A DNA stretch of 64,000 nt from Candidatus Roizmanbacteria bacterium (GCA_013335175.1 JAAXWC010000006.1:1-64000); one strand, 5' to 3'. Positions 1 to 7,542 are shown, counted from the first letter of the stretch. Notes: generated from the sequence alone by a model not told the origin. A program made the numbers and translations.

Positions 1-454
1 CCTTCTGACGTACATAACGTCGTTATACTATCATCTCTAGTGCCCTTAATTCAACCAGAAATCAACATTTTTGAGCGTGAATTTTTACAGATTTATCTTT
101 TTTGACTTTTTTTGCGGAACTCAGGAAACAATTAAGAACGTGTTACAAAAATATGAAGGTACGTCTGGTTTTCGGTTTACGTATTCCGGAGTCTCAGAAG
201 GTATTTCAGATATGAATTATCTCCAAGTAGACAGCAAAAAACGAAACGAATTACAAACATACGCTACAAATAATCCTGTTCTTGCAGAGTCTCCGCTCGA
301 TCTTGCAACACTCGCCGATATTTCTATGCCGATTGCTGATATTGGGCCCTATGGGTTTCATCTGCACGAGTCCAAGGAAAAAGTAGACATTGCGTTTACA
401 TTCCATATATTACCTCGCCTGCTCAAGGATATCATTTATGCATTGCAGAAATAG
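1..454 (+). pseudogene. C-terminal part of an M20-family (RocB-like) peptidase, frameshifted
   Basis: The window opens inside a gene. Frame 1 (1-114) reads a peptide with a DVHNVVILSS stretch and ends at TGA 112-114 within a T-rich run. Frame 2 then continues to the stop at 454 with ISDMNYL, a clustered APSD-like 'LADISMPIADIGPYG' segment and HESKEKVD. From memory this resembles the C-terminal end of M20 metallopeptidases of the RocB (arginine utilisation) type, where a GPxG-H-E region closes the metal site. The two frames join around 100-120 at homopolymeric T, so either one indel killed the gene or the assembly has an error there. A TTG at 71 could serve as a start for the frame-2 part but gives no sensible N-terminus. 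Family assignment is moderate; the upstream part is outside the window. Confidence 0.5.
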
Positions 455-493
455 TCATATCTTTGCTTTATCTCCGATATATTTCATTTTCAA

Positions 494-523
494 CTTGTAT
501 TTATTACAAGGGTAGTGTTTAAT
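494..523 (+). promoter_or_regulatory. Promoter and inverted repeat before the ArsR-type regulator
   Basis: TTGTAT (495-500), a 17-nt spacer and TTTAAT (518-523) form a sigma70-type promoter with a predicted start near 530, about 25 nt before the ATG at 556. A perfect inverted repeat CTTGTA-N5-TACAAG (494-510) overlaps the -35 element and spacer. Since ArsR-family repressors usually bind such repeats over their own promoter, it is a plausible autoregulatory operator; that role is inferred. Confidence 0.45.
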
Positions 524-555
524 ATTGATTATATTAAATATTTAAATATATCTAT

Positions 556-819
556 ATGAATGAGGACGTTAAAACAAAAGTTAAGGTATTTAAAGCACTC
601 GCTGACGAAACTCGGCTTGCAATTGTACTCGAACTTGCAAAACATAAAACACTTACGTGTGGTGAGCTTTCCAAACTCTTTCCGCTCTCTCAGCCGACTC
701 TTTCTCACCATTTCAATAAATTGATAGCTGTTGATGTAATCAACGCAAACAAAAATGCCACCCACATGATCTATTCGCTCAATAAAACGTATCTCAAACA
801 AATTGGATTTACTTTTTAA
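556..819 (+). CDS. ArsR-family winged helix-turn-helix regulator
   Basis: This 87-residue protein has the compact ArsR/SmtB layout: an N-terminal helix with FKALADETRLAIVLELA (residues 12-28), a recognition helix region LSQPTLSHHFNKL (44-56), and a beta-wing with THMIYSL (69-75). It should act as a cytoplasmic dimeric repressor of its own transcription unit. No ELCVCD metal-binding motif is present (a single Cys lies in TCGELS), so the inducer is not predictable and need not be a metal. The nitroreductase-family gene starts 20 nt after its stop on the same strand, so that enzyme is the likely target. There is no Shine-Dalgarno sequence before the ATG. Confidence 0.85.
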   Translation: MNEDVKTKVKVFKALADETRLAIVLELAKHKTLTCGELSKLFPLSQPTLSHHFNKLIAVDVINANKNATHMIYSLNKTYLKQIGFTF

Positions 820-839
820 TTATTAATTCTCTATCCATT

Positions 840-1475
840 ATGAACAATCAAATTCTTTCTGCCCTGAACTGGCGCTATGCCACCAAACAATTCGATCCGA
901 CAAAAAAGATCGATGCCGAAATATTACAAACCCTAACAGAGGCAATTCGCTTGTCACCATCTTCGTATGGACTGCAGCCATGGAAATTTCTCATTGTTAC
1001 CAATCCAGAGATTCGGGAAAAGCTAAAGGCAGCCGCTTGGGGACAACCGCAAATTACCGACGCCTCTCATTTGGTGGTATTTACTCGAAGAACAGATGTC
1101 AATGAAGCATTTGTAAACCGATTTATAGAATCAACTGCTGAAATACGTGGAATACAATCCAATGATTTAGATGGATTAAAGCAGATACTTCTGGGATATC
1201 TGAAAAATGCAACACCTGCTTATCTTCAAGAATGGACCGCAAAACAGGTCTATATTCCACTTGGAATACTCCTTGAAACGGCAGCTCTCTTAAAAGTAGA
1301 TGCCTGCCCTATGGAGGGTTTTGATAATAAGAAGTTTGACGAAATACTTGGACTACACGAAAGAAATTTATCTTCCGTTGTCCTTTGTGCTTTAGGGTAT
1401 CGAGCGTCGGACGATAAATACGCTACCTTGGCTAAATCACGTTTTGAAAAAGAAGAAGTGATCGAAACAATCTAA
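840..1475 (+). CDS. Nitroreductase-family NAD(P)H-dependent flavin oxidoreductase
   Basis: The 211-residue product matches the nitroreductase fold of the NfsB type. The N-terminal part contains NWRYATKQFDP (residues 9-19) with the conserved R-x-x-x-K-x-F pattern, followed by the flavin-binding segment RLSPSSYGLQPWKFLIV (37-53). The C-terminal part has MEGFDNKKFDEILGL and a closing ALGYRA segment, as in FMN enzymes that reduce nitro compounds, quinones or flavins with NAD(P)H in the cytoplasm. Length is typical of the family. It lies in a probable two-gene operon behind the ArsR-type regulator. The physiological substrate cannot be told from sequence. Confidence 0.88.
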   Translation: MNNQILSALNWRYATKQFDPTKKIDAEILQTLTEAIRLSPSSYGLQPWKFLIVTNPEIREKLKAAAWGQPQITDASHLVVFTRRTDVNEAFVNRFIESTAEIRGIQSNDLDGLKQILLGYLKNATPAYLQEWTAKQVYIPLGILLETAALLKVDACPMEGFDNKKFDEILGLHERNLSSVVLCALGYRASDDKYATLAKSRFEKEEVIETI

Positions 1476-1490
1476 CGACATACACTTGTC

Positions 1491-1520
1491 CGCAGGGGTC
1501 ACCACGAATTGGCCCCTGCG
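1491..1520 (+). other. GC-rich hairpin after the nitroreductase gene
   Basis: A perfect 8-bp stem CGCAGGGG/CCCCTGCG (1491-1498 and 1513-1520) encloses a 14-nt loop, 15 nt after the stop of the oxidoreductase gene. It stands out against the AT-rich surroundings. It lacks a following T-run, so it may be a weak or factor-dependent terminator or an mRNA 3' stabiliser. Confidence 0.4.
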
Positions 1521-1555
1521 AATAACCAAATTCTCGCTTCGCTCTTATATAAAAT

Positions 1556-1584
1556 TTGACAAAAAGATACGTTGTTTGTATACT
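1556..1584 (+). promoter_or_regulatory. Consensus promoter not followed by a protein gene
   Basis: TTGACA (1556-1561), exactly 17 nt, then TATACT (1579-1584) is the closest match to a sigma70 consensus noticed in the window. The expected start is near 1591, a few bases before the structured RNA candidate at 1591-1680. No convincing plus-strand protein gene follows. Confidence 0.7.
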
Positions 1585-1590
1585 TGTTCT

Positions 1591-1680
1591 CATATCGGGT
1601 GGTAAAGGAACTGAAGCGGTATCCATTCCGTTCAACGAACTTTACATTTCCCCCTTACGGGGTCCCCGATCTTTTTTTTT
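1591..1680 (+). ncRNA. Candidate small structured RNA of about 85 nt
   Basis: The segment begins about 7 nt after the -10 element of a consensus promoter and ends in nine T residues (1672-1680). It folds by eye as nested helices. An outer stem ATCGGG (1594-1599) pairs with CCCGAT (1665-1670), directly before the T-run. Inside it, GTAAAG (1602-1607) pairs with CTTTAC (1640-1645), which itself encloses GAAC (1608-1611) with GTTC (1630-1633). Next to this lies a hairpin CCCC-TTAC-GGGG (1651-1662). Promoter, fold and terminator agree on the same ends, which supports a discrete RNA. It matches no RNA family I recognise (not SRP, tmRNA, 6S or RNase P). It overlaps in antisense the last 49 nt of the minus-strand gene at 1632-2132. 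Confidence 0.6.
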
Positions 1681-2132
1681 GGTCGAAATTCTTGCATAAA
1701 TTCATCAAGTTGAACGACTTTATTCGGTTTTTTGTGTTTTCGCAATGTACCCCAGGCAACTGTGTGCGCTGGAGAATGTTTACCAACCAACGTGAATTGA
1801 ATAGCCCTTGGATCAACAAAGTAACCATTTCGTAGCAATAGATTTACCAGATGCTCTTTTATTGCATCATTTTTTCCCTGATATTCTTGATCAATATGCA
1901 CGCGCGTAAGAGTATGGGAATAATCTCTCAGAAGGAAGTAAAGTCCAACTGTAAACATCTGCAAATACATTTTCTGGGGAGGCATTTTATTACGTAATTC
2001 GCGTATACAAGTACGCTTGATTGAAGCAGAAATGCAAACAGAAAATGTTTTTCCGTTTGACATCGCAAGCACGGAATCTTCTTTTGTATCTTCTACTTTT
2101 CCACTTTGGTCTACCTCAACGACATAAGACAT
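1632..2132 (-). CDS. Hypothetical protein, possibly RNase H-like fold
   Basis: I do not recognise this 166-residue protein. The start is set at the ATG giving MSYVVEVDQSG; a longer in-frame extension adds six residues. Two short strand-like patches end in acidic residues, VVEVDQSGK near the N-terminus and TRVHIDQEYQG in the middle, with a basic C-terminal end (PNKVVQLDEF, RPKKK). This resembles the spacing of acidic residues in RNase H-like or DUF3800-type proteins, but that is only a suggestion. Its last codons fall inside the structured RNA candidate on the opposite strand, so the true C-terminus may be recent or the two units may interfere. No clear promoter or Shine-Dalgarno sequence was found. 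Confidence 0.5.
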   Translation of the reverse strand: MSYVVEVDQSGKVEDTKEDSVLAMSNGKTFSVCISASIKRTCIRELRNKMPPQKMYLQMFTVGLYFLLRDYSHTLTRVHIDQEYQGKNDAIKEHLVNLLLRNGYFVDPRAIQFTLVGKHSPAHTVAWGTLRKHKKPNKVVQLDEFMQEFRPKKKIGDPVRGKCKVR

Positions 2133-2156
2133 GAAGCTAAATTCAAGCAAAAAAAA

Positions 2157-2532
2157 TGCCGAAATGCTATAGTAGTACTAGCTTCCAGGCGACCTGTTAC
2201 AATTGTACTAAATGGGAAACTGAGTCCTCAAGCATCAACGCTGTTAGATACTCATCCCAATGTCATTCGCAACATATTTGAAACACAAAATCACGTTGCA
2301 GAATATTACAATGAAATAAGATCGATTTTATACTCACTCATGGAGATGTAACGGAACTCAATATTATCAAAACAACAGAGGGCATAAAACTGGTTGACTG
2401 GGACGACGCAATGCTCGCCCCCCCTTTGAGCAAGATATTAATTTCCTTATTGATATCCATGTTTTTCATGGAAGAGTATTCTCAATTATCCGGTTTCACG
2501 TACAGCTGAAAAAATATTACGTTCGACAGTGA
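2157..2532 (+). pseudogene. Degenerate aminoglycoside-phosphotransferase-like kinase gene
   Basis: Three frames together give the C-terminal half of an APH/choline-kinase-type protein. Frame A carries a helical stretch ending AEYYNEI (to about 2318). Frame B begins FILTHGDVTELN (2327 on) and continues KLVDWDDAMLAPP: this is the Brenner-type catalytic H-G-D-x-x-x-x-N followed by the DW/DxD metal site. Frame C, entered at a run of seven C (2418-2424), gives FEQDINFLIDI, matching the D-L-x-F-L-x segment that follows in the family. Two frameshifts and a missing N-lobe make it a remnant. It lies directly before an ABC-F gene, which may be coincidence. Confidence 0.55.
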
Positions 2533-2596
2533 AGTTTAGAAAGTATCTTGGGAAACTTTGAAAACTTAGATGATCAGTCGAAACGTCAAGTAAACT

Positions 2597-4075
2597 ATGT
2601 TCCAACTACACGATATTTCAAAAACATTCGGAGAAAGACAGGTTTTGCGCCATTGCAACCTTACAATTGATAAAGGTGAAGTAGTTGGGTTAGTGGGAAA
2701 AAATGGTGCCGGTAAGTCTACCCTGTTTCAGATTATTATGCAGGAGATAAAACCTGATGCGGGGTCGGTACAAATCAGTGAATCAATCGGGTATCTCCCC
2801 CAGTACCCAACATTTGGAAAAGAAGAAACCGTTGCTAAATTATTTCGCCAGTACCAAGAATTTGAAATCGACACCGTACTGCATACCGTGGGACTAACTA
2901 CCATTCCTCGAGCACAAAATATTATGCTACTCAGTGGTGGAGAAAAAACAAGACTCTTTCTGGCAAAAATAGTAATCGCCAATCCTGCTCCAACACTGCT
3001 TTTGCTGGACGAACCAACAAATAATCTCGACCTTGCGGGATTGCTGTGGCTAGAAGAATTTATTGCCACCTTTGAGGGTGCCGTTTTCCTTACATCTCAT
3101 GATCGACAGTTCTTAGATAATGCCATTGATACTACGATCGAATTGCGAGATGGTGAATTAAAGAAATATGGAGGAAATTACTCGTTTTATCGCGAACAAA
3201 AGGAGATAGAACAAGAGGCATATGAAAGGCAATATGATGCCCAACAGAAAAAAATAAAACGAATAGAAGAAGATATTAGTCGTATGGAAATACGTGCTCG
3301 GACTGGTGAAAAAGAATTTGGATCGAGAATGCCGTATCAGCGGAGGAAAATTCGCAAATCTGCGGAGCAAATGGCGAGCCGGAGAAAACGTCTAGAAAAA
3401 TTTCTACATAGTGAAAAAAAACTGGAAGAACCGGAAAAAAGAATGTCTTCATATATCCGTCTTTCCGGAAAAACCCCTTCGGGGAAAATACTGCTTCATA
3501 TAAAAAAACTTTCGAAATCATTTGAAAACCGCCTCATAATTGCTGATTTTGATGCAACAGTAACCGGAACAGAACATGTTTGGATTTCGGGAAATAACGG
3601 ATCAGGAAAAAGCACCTTGTTGAAAATAATTATGGATGAACTATCGCCAGATAGCGGTAGTATAGAAAAAGGTGTGGGGATATCTATCGGATATTATTCC
3701 CAGGAACGGGACGATCTTGATTCGGAAAATACAATTCTTGATGAATTAACAAAAATGGGATTAACACCCACCGAAAGTTATAAAGTAGCGATCAATTTTC
3801 GTTTCCAGAGAAATGAACTTATGAAAAAAATAAAAGAACTTAGCATTGGACAACGGGCAAAAGTTTCGTTTGCAAAACTTACTGCAGGCAACTATCAACT
3901 ACTGCTTCTGGATGAACCAACGAATAACTTAGAAATTGAAACGCGGGAGGTTATCGAAGATGCACTTCGTAATTTTAGGGGAGCGCTCCTTATTGCTTCT
4001 CACGATCGATATTTTCTGGAACAGATTGGGATTGACCGGGAAATCAATGAATTGTCTATCCACTCATCTCCTTGA
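2597..4075 (+). CDS. ABC-F family ATPase (ribosome-associated)
   Basis: The 492-residue protein has two ABC cassettes and no membrane domain, the hallmark of ABC-F proteins, which bind the ribosomal E site and act in translation or in protection against ribosome-targeting antibiotics. The first cassette shows GKNGAGKST (34-42), LSGGEKTRL (about 114) and LLLLDEPTNNLD (about 134). The second shows GNNGSGKST (about 333), LSIGQRAKV (about 414, a variant signature) and LLLLDEPTNNLE. Between them is a charged helical linker (about 190-300) rich in Lys, Arg and Glu, the region that reaches toward the peptidyl transferase centre in characterised members. No C-terminal extension is present. Whether it gives resistance (Lsa/Vga/Msr type) or is a housekeeping factor cannot be decided here. 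No Shine-Dalgarno sequence precedes the ATG. Confidence 0.9.
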   Translation: MFQLHDISKTFGERQVLRHCNLTIDKGEVVGLVGKNGAGKSTLFQIIMQEIKPDAGSVQISESIGYLPQYPTFGKEETVAKLFRQYQEFEIDTVLHTVGLTTIPRAQNIMLLSGGEKTRLFLAKIVIANPAPTLLLLDEPTNNLDLAGLLWLEEFIATFEGAVFLTSHDRQFLDNAIDTTIELRDGELKKYGGNYSFYREQKEIEQEAYERQYDAQQKKIKRIEEDISRMEIRARTGEKEFGSRMPYQRRKIRKSAEQMASRRKRLEKFLHSEKKLEEPEKRMSSYIRLSGKTPSGKILLHIKKLSKSFENRLIIADFDATVTGTEHVWISGNNGSGKSTLLKIIMDELSPDSGSIEKGVGISIGYYSQERDDLDSENTILDELTKMGLTPTESYKVAINFRFQRNELMKKIKELSIGQRAKVSFAKLTAGNYQLLLLDEPTNNLEIETREVIEDALRNFRGALLIASHDRYFLEQIGIDREINELSIHSSP

Positions 4076-4112
4076 TATTGATAAGTGCTCTTATTCTCTT
4101 TTCCGTTATGCT

Positions 4113-4259
4113 CTATTCGCTTTGTTTATATTTATAAATGGCAAAGATAATAATCAATAAAACCGCTAAACCAACAGAAACGAGTGGATGCAGCATTGAC
4201 GTAAAAAGCACCAAACACGCAGAAATCGCAGACATAAATGATTCTTGTTTTTGATTCAT
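4113..4259 (-). CDS. Small single-pass membrane protein (48 residues)
   Basis: A short minus-strand reading frame starts MNQKQESFMSAIS and has one strongly hydrophobic stretch (PLVSVGLAVLLIIIFAIYKY) followed by a Lys-Gln-Ser-Glu end, giving a short C-in or N-in single-pass protein. TATAAT lies exactly 6 nt before the ATG (4266-4271), which suggests a leaderless transcript. It is divergent from the 70-residue gene starting at 4290. No family was recognised; small size makes it less certain than longer genes. Confidence 0.5.
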   Translation of the reverse strand: MNQKQESFMSAISACLVLFTSMLHPLVSVGLAVLLIIIFAIYKYKQSE

Positions 4260-4289
4260 GATTTTATTATACAATGGTATACTTATTTC

Positions 4290-4502
4290 ATGATTCCTGA
4301 AGAACTAAAAGAGAAACTCATCGCAGAGGCAAAAGGTGTGTTGCAGAATGAATTTACGAATCCCTGTCATATGTGTAAACAACTCCTCTATGAAAGTCGC
4401 CGTCGAAGCAATATCCCTATGCTTATTATTCTGACCAATAATCACGGCGAAACAAAAGAGCTCCAACTGGACGAAATTATTTCGTATCCATGGCCAGTAT
4501 AA
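4290..4502 (+). CDS. Hypothetical 70-residue protein with a C-x-x-C pair
   Basis: Starting at MIPEELKEKL, the protein has an amphipathic N-terminal helix, a CHMC pair at residues 26-29 and a beta-strand-like end (IPMLIILTNNHGETKELQLDE split over two strands). The CxxC could be half of a metal site in a dimer or a redox pair. TATACT lies 6 nt before the ATG (4278-4283). An in-frame longer start at 4245 would place the protein start inside the divergent promoter region and is less likely. Function unknown. Confidence 0.5.
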   Translation: MIPEELKEKLIAEAKGVLQNEFTNPCHMCKQLLYESRRRSNIPMLIILTNNHGETKELQLDEIISYPWPV

Positions 4503-4554
4503 AAACCTGTAATAAACGGTTCGCCTCCAGATGCAAATGGAAGAATATTTACAG

Positions 4555-5322
4555 TCAAACCTTCGTACTATCAATAAACTCTCCAATCGTTTTCCATACG
4601 AATTCTCGTTCTGATTCCACAGTTGGATTGTGATATGAATGAGGTAAAAATATTAGCTTTTTAATTGGAGAAGAGACTCCATTAAACAGTTTTTTCGCAT
4701 ACTTTTTTTTCACCATTTTGTCATGCACTCCATGGATAATAAGAATGGGAGTAGTGATTATCTTAAGGATTTTTTTTGCGCGTATCGCTGCACGTAAAAT
4801 TTCGACAACGCTATGCACTGGTACGCGCGGGTAGTACTGTACCGTATAGGGAGGTGCATTTGCTGTTTTCAGATAAAGATTATTCGTGCATCCTTTTACG
4901 ACGGTAACATATTTCTTAACGATATTCAGTAGTTGAATACTATACACATAAATACGCGGATACAATGGCGGTGACATCGTTATAACTGCCTTGAGTTCAT
5001 TCTGGGCAGCCAATTGCAAAGCAATCAAACTACCCAATGAACGACCCACTACCGAAACATCATGCGAATACGCTTTCAGTTCATCAAGCTTTTGTTGTGC
5101 ATACTGTACCCATTGAATACTTGTTATGTTCTGCAAAGCTTGCGAAGTAGTCCCATGACCAGGAAGACAAATCGCAGATACGGTATATCCTTTTGCATGC
5201 AGATGAAGTGCTAGACCACGCATTTCTGAAGGTGTACATCCAAACCCGTGAATTAAAAGTACCGCGGAAGAATTCCCCTTGAGTACATACTCCCTATTGT
5301 CTGTGTAATAATCGAGCGCCAT
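4555..5322 (-). CDS. Alpha/beta hydrolase (carboxylesterase / monoacylglycerol lipase type)
   Basis: The 255-residue protein has the serine hydrolase triad in order: nucleophile elbow GRSLG with Ser95, Asp202 in HGVHDKMV and His232 in SYHNPTVESER. The oxyanion-hole strand VLLIHGFGCTPSEM (21-34) and LPGHGTT (54-60) match the small carboxylesterase group (Est30-like) and bacterial monoacylglycerol lipases, cytoplasmic enzymes that cleave short or medium acyl esters. No signal peptide is visible. The cap region between strands is short. It follows, 31 nt downstream on the same strand, a truncated kinase-like gene. The natural substrate is unknown. Confidence 0.85.
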   Translation of the reverse strand: MALDYYTDNREYVLKGNSSAVLLIHGFGCTPSEMRGLALHLHAKGYTVSAICLPGHGTTSQALQNITSIQWVQYAQQKLDELKAYSHDVSVVGRSLGSLIALQLAAQNELKAVITMSPPLYPRIYVYSIQLLNIVKKYVTVVKGCTNNLYLKTANAPPYTVQYYPRVPVHSVVEILRAAIRAKKILKIITTPILIIHGVHDKMVKKKYAKKLFNGVSSPIKKLIFLPHSYHNPTVESEREFVWKTIGEFIDSTKV

Positions 5323-5353
5323 GAGAAATTATAACAAGTAGAGTAAAGAGTAA

Positions 5354-5737
5354 TCATGAGAACGCCATACCCTTTCGAATCCTTGTTTGAACTGATTCCT
5401 GGGACAAGCTGACAATGATAAAGATCCCACCCGGCTCGACCCAACTTCCTTCGGCAAATCGTTTATTCGGCCAGTCGTATATCTTTGAGGTGGCTCGTTG
5501 TTTATTTTTCAGCGGAATAATAAGCTCATCTCTCACACGTAAAAAATCAGATCGCTTTAAATCCGGATCATAGTAAAAGTCCATACCAATTACCTTTGCC
5601 TGAGGAAGAGCTTTTTTTAGATGTTTTGCCAGTGTGCTTTTTCCCGCTCCGCCATTGCCATCAATTGCAACAAAAAAACTACTTTTTCCCGAGGAACGAG
5701 AGATAATATTCTGGATAATCGTATCAATTTTTTTCAT
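5354..5737 (-). pseudogene. Truncated uridine-kinase-like P-loop kinase
   Basis: From the ATG giving MKKIDTIIQNII the product is 127 residues. It has a Walker A motif GNGGAGKST (27-35), VIGMDFYY (the D-x-x-Y substrate strand), LKRSDFLRVRDELI and YDWPNKRF...WVEPGG as in uridine kinase/phosphoribulokinase-like proteins. After EPGGIFII the expected EG-x-x-x-L...Y-D segment and the C-terminal helices are missing: it jumps to SVQTRIRKGMAFS and stops. Family members are usually 170-210 residues, so the second half has been lost, probably by deletion. It could still be translated but should not be an active kinase. A longer in-frame start at 5866 adds a hydrophobic leader without support. Confidence 0.6.
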
Positions 5738-5789
5738 AATTATTGCTATCATATCACGATAGAAAAATAGCTGTAGTGTTTGCATCATA

Positions 5790-5981
5790 ATTACTGCATA
5801 TAATAATGCCATTATACCTGAAATCATTTTTGAAGGAAAAACAAAAAATAGCGAGGAGCTTATCATTCGTTATCCAACCATTGATGATGCGAGCAAAGTT
5901 GTGCACTGTATAAAAAACATGGATTTATTCAATATGGTCTACTCCCTCAGGGGATTCAATATAAAGGAAAAAAAAAGATGA
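5790..5981 (+). pseudogene. Remnant of a GNAT acetyltransferase N-terminus
   Basis: The plus-strand frame reads IPEIIFEGKTKNSEELIIRYP followed by TIDDASKVVHCIKNM, then loses resemblance and stops at 5979-5981. (The peptide is given in two parts.) An opening beta-strand pair with 'IIRYPTIDDA' is typical of the first strand and helix of GNAT N-acetyltransferases of the RimL/RimJ type. No standard start codon fits, and the acetyl-CoA-binding part is absent. It is read as a decayed 5' fragment; it also overlaps the upstream side of the truncated kinase gene on the other strand. Confidence 0.4.
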
Positions 5982-6093
5982 GATCTACATGTATAAAATG
6001 CTTTGATTAACAATTCACAACTCTTATAAAGCAGTGCTCTCTCTTTTCTTTGGTCGTGGTGTTTTTAAGCAAAACACCGTAGTGATAAAAATA

Positions 6094-6846
6094 ATGAAGT
6101 ATAATAATAAAATGACTGAAGGACATGAAGGAGACGGAAATCATGGGATAATTGATTTTCCACATAAATGGATACGTCCTCCAGATTTTAAACCACCAAA
6201 AATACCGCTTGAGGAAAAAATGCCTATCAATGGGGGACGTACGTTCATTAAAGATCATGCACATTTTAGTCTTCCTGCTACTACTGAAATGCCAGGTACT
6301 GATATAGAAATATTTTGCGATACAGGTAATGAAAATCGATTTGATGTAACTGTTTTCAACGATATCGATGAAAGGGATAAGAATCTTACTTCAGTTGCAG
6401 CGGTATACGACAAACTTGGAAATTTGGTATTGGTAGATATCATTGCGATTAATGTTGATGAGGAAAAAAAGAAAATGACTCCTACGTTCTGTTTTGAACG
6501 CAATTCCAACTGGAACCTCACCATAGAACCCACTGACAGAAACCAGGAGCCTTTCATTTATTCAACTGCGGATTTAAAGAAACCCGTTGGCTATGCCGAG
6601 GCTGGGTGTTTAACTACAATCACTGAAGTGAAACCTGATCTTCCCGATGTGTTTGAAGTTACTGCGGAAATAAAAAGACACGATCATGCGCAAAAATATA
6701 AGTATTCTGTATTGAAGTATATTAGTCCTGACGAGTTGCGTATGCTTATTGACCCAAAAGTAGAAAATAATACTGCTGTCAGTTTGTCAGAAAAATATTT
6801 TGGCATGGCTCTTGTGCCCCTATTTGACCAACAAAATAACCAGTAA
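6094..6846 (+). CDS. Hypothetical protein, about 250 residues
   Basis: I do not recognise this protein. The first ATG giving MKYNNKMTEGHEGDG is used; an ATG at 6112 (MTEGHEGDG) is equally possible, and a TTG at 6034 would add a hydrophobic leader of doubtful value. The N-terminus is rich in Gly, Pro, His and charged residues (RPPDFKPPKIPLEEK). The rest looks like a beta-rich domain with repeated short strands (FDVTVFNDID, LGNLVLVDIIAINVD, WNLTIEPTD, VFEVTAEIK). No signal peptide, membrane segment or Cys-based motif is evident apart from scattered Cys. It precedes a membrane-anchored FecR-like gene by 42 nt on the same strand. Confidence 0.6.
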   Translation: MKYNNKMTEGHEGDGNHGIIDFPHKWIRPPDFKPPKIPLEEKMPINGGRTFIKDHAHFSLPATTEMPGTDIEIFCDTGNENRFDVTVFNDIDERDKNLTSVAAVYDKLGNLVLVDIIAINVDEEKKKMTPTFCFERNSNWNLTIEPTDRNQEPFIYSTADLKKPVGYAEAGCLTTITEVKPDLPDVFEVTAEIKRHDHAQKYKYSVLKYISPDELRMLIDPKVENNTAVSLSEKYFGMALVPLFDQQNNQ

Positions 6847-6888
6847 AGTGTACAACGACTGAAAATAAAATCCGCTACAATAGGAAGT

Positions 6889-7542
6889 ATGAAACCAATT
6901 ATCATTCTGATAAGCTCTATTCTTGTCGGTGTTCTCCTTGCCTTTGGATATATCCAATTTTTCCCTGTGAAAAAAACTGTTTCTTCATTACCCACTCCTA
7001 CGCTCCCCATCCCGTCTGTTTACCCTTTCTCCATTGCCAATCCTCCATCAGAGACACTAACTGGGACCGTTACTGCGCAAAAAGGTATCGTCAAAGTAAC
7101 CTCTCGCACAGATACAATACCCAAACTCTTCAGCTCTTCCTCCATTGTGCAGGGTGAAGAGGTGATAACTGAAAAAAATAGCTCATTGAGTGCTACATTT
7201 TCACCCGTCGGTTCTTTCGAACTTGGGGCAGAAACCCACATTAATGTTGTCCAGACGCTCCCTACAAATATGGTGATTACCCAACAGACGGGAGATGTCA
7301 CCTACACTGCTTCAACAGACACACCGATTGGAGTACGCGCTCTTCATCTCCTCGTACAAGAACATCAGGGAAAAATGAACGTGATGTTGGATACAGAAAA
7401 AGGAAGAATAACCATTCATGTTTTGGAAGGTTCTGTTGAACTTGCATTTAACAACAAACAAGCAGAAACACAATATTCCTCATTTACCAAGGGAAAAACT
7501 ATTGTGTACGATGAAACAACACGAACGATAGATACCCACTAA
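6889..7542 (+). CDS. Membrane-anchored FecR-like domain protein
   Basis: The 217-residue protein begins with a signal-anchor (IIILISSILVGVLLAFGYI, residues 4-22), a Pro/Ser/Thr-rich linker (about 30-60) and then a beta-rich domain with a repeated 'GTVTAQKGIVKV...GEEVITEKNSSLSATFSPVGSFELG' style pattern and VLEGSVELAF near the end. That pattern resembles FecR-type periplasmic beta-jelly domains, where tandem strands alternate Gly-Val turns. In a bacterium without a clear sigma/anti-sigma pair here, it is more likely a surface or wall-associated domain than a FecR signal relay. TACAAT lies 7 nt before the ATG (6876-6881), and AGGA could also act as a weak Shine-Dalgarno. It converges with the GH18-type gene, with 1 nt between stops. 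Confidence 0.65.
   Translation: MKPIIILISSILVGVLLAFGYIQFFPVKKTVSSLPTPTLPIPSVYPFSIANPPSETLTGTVTAQKGIVKVTSRTDTIPKLFSSSSIVQGEEVITEKNSSLSATFSPVGSFELGAETHINVVQTLPTNMVITQQTGDVTYTASTDTPIGVRALHLLVQEHQGKMNVMLDTEKGRITIHVLEGSVELAFNNKQAETQYSSFTKGKTIVYDETTRTIDTH

Noticed and set aside
1572-1835. Plus-strand frame of 87 residues after the strong promoter at 1556-1584
   Set aside because: It starts with TTG inside the promoter, has a low-complexity aromatic composition, and runs over the structured RNA and its terminator. A structural RNA explains the region better.
2106-2351. Plus-strand frame of 81 residues overlapping the hypothetical gene
   Set aside because: Its first 15 residues are antisense to the start of the minus-strand gene, and its end joins by a one-base shift to a phosphotransferase motif. 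It is better read as part of the pseudogene at 2157-2532.
2157-4075. An antibiotic-resistance island made of the APH-like gene and the ABC-F gene
   Set aside because: The APH-like gene is degenerate, the ABC-F may be a housekeeping factor, and there are no mobile-element ends or odd composition around them.
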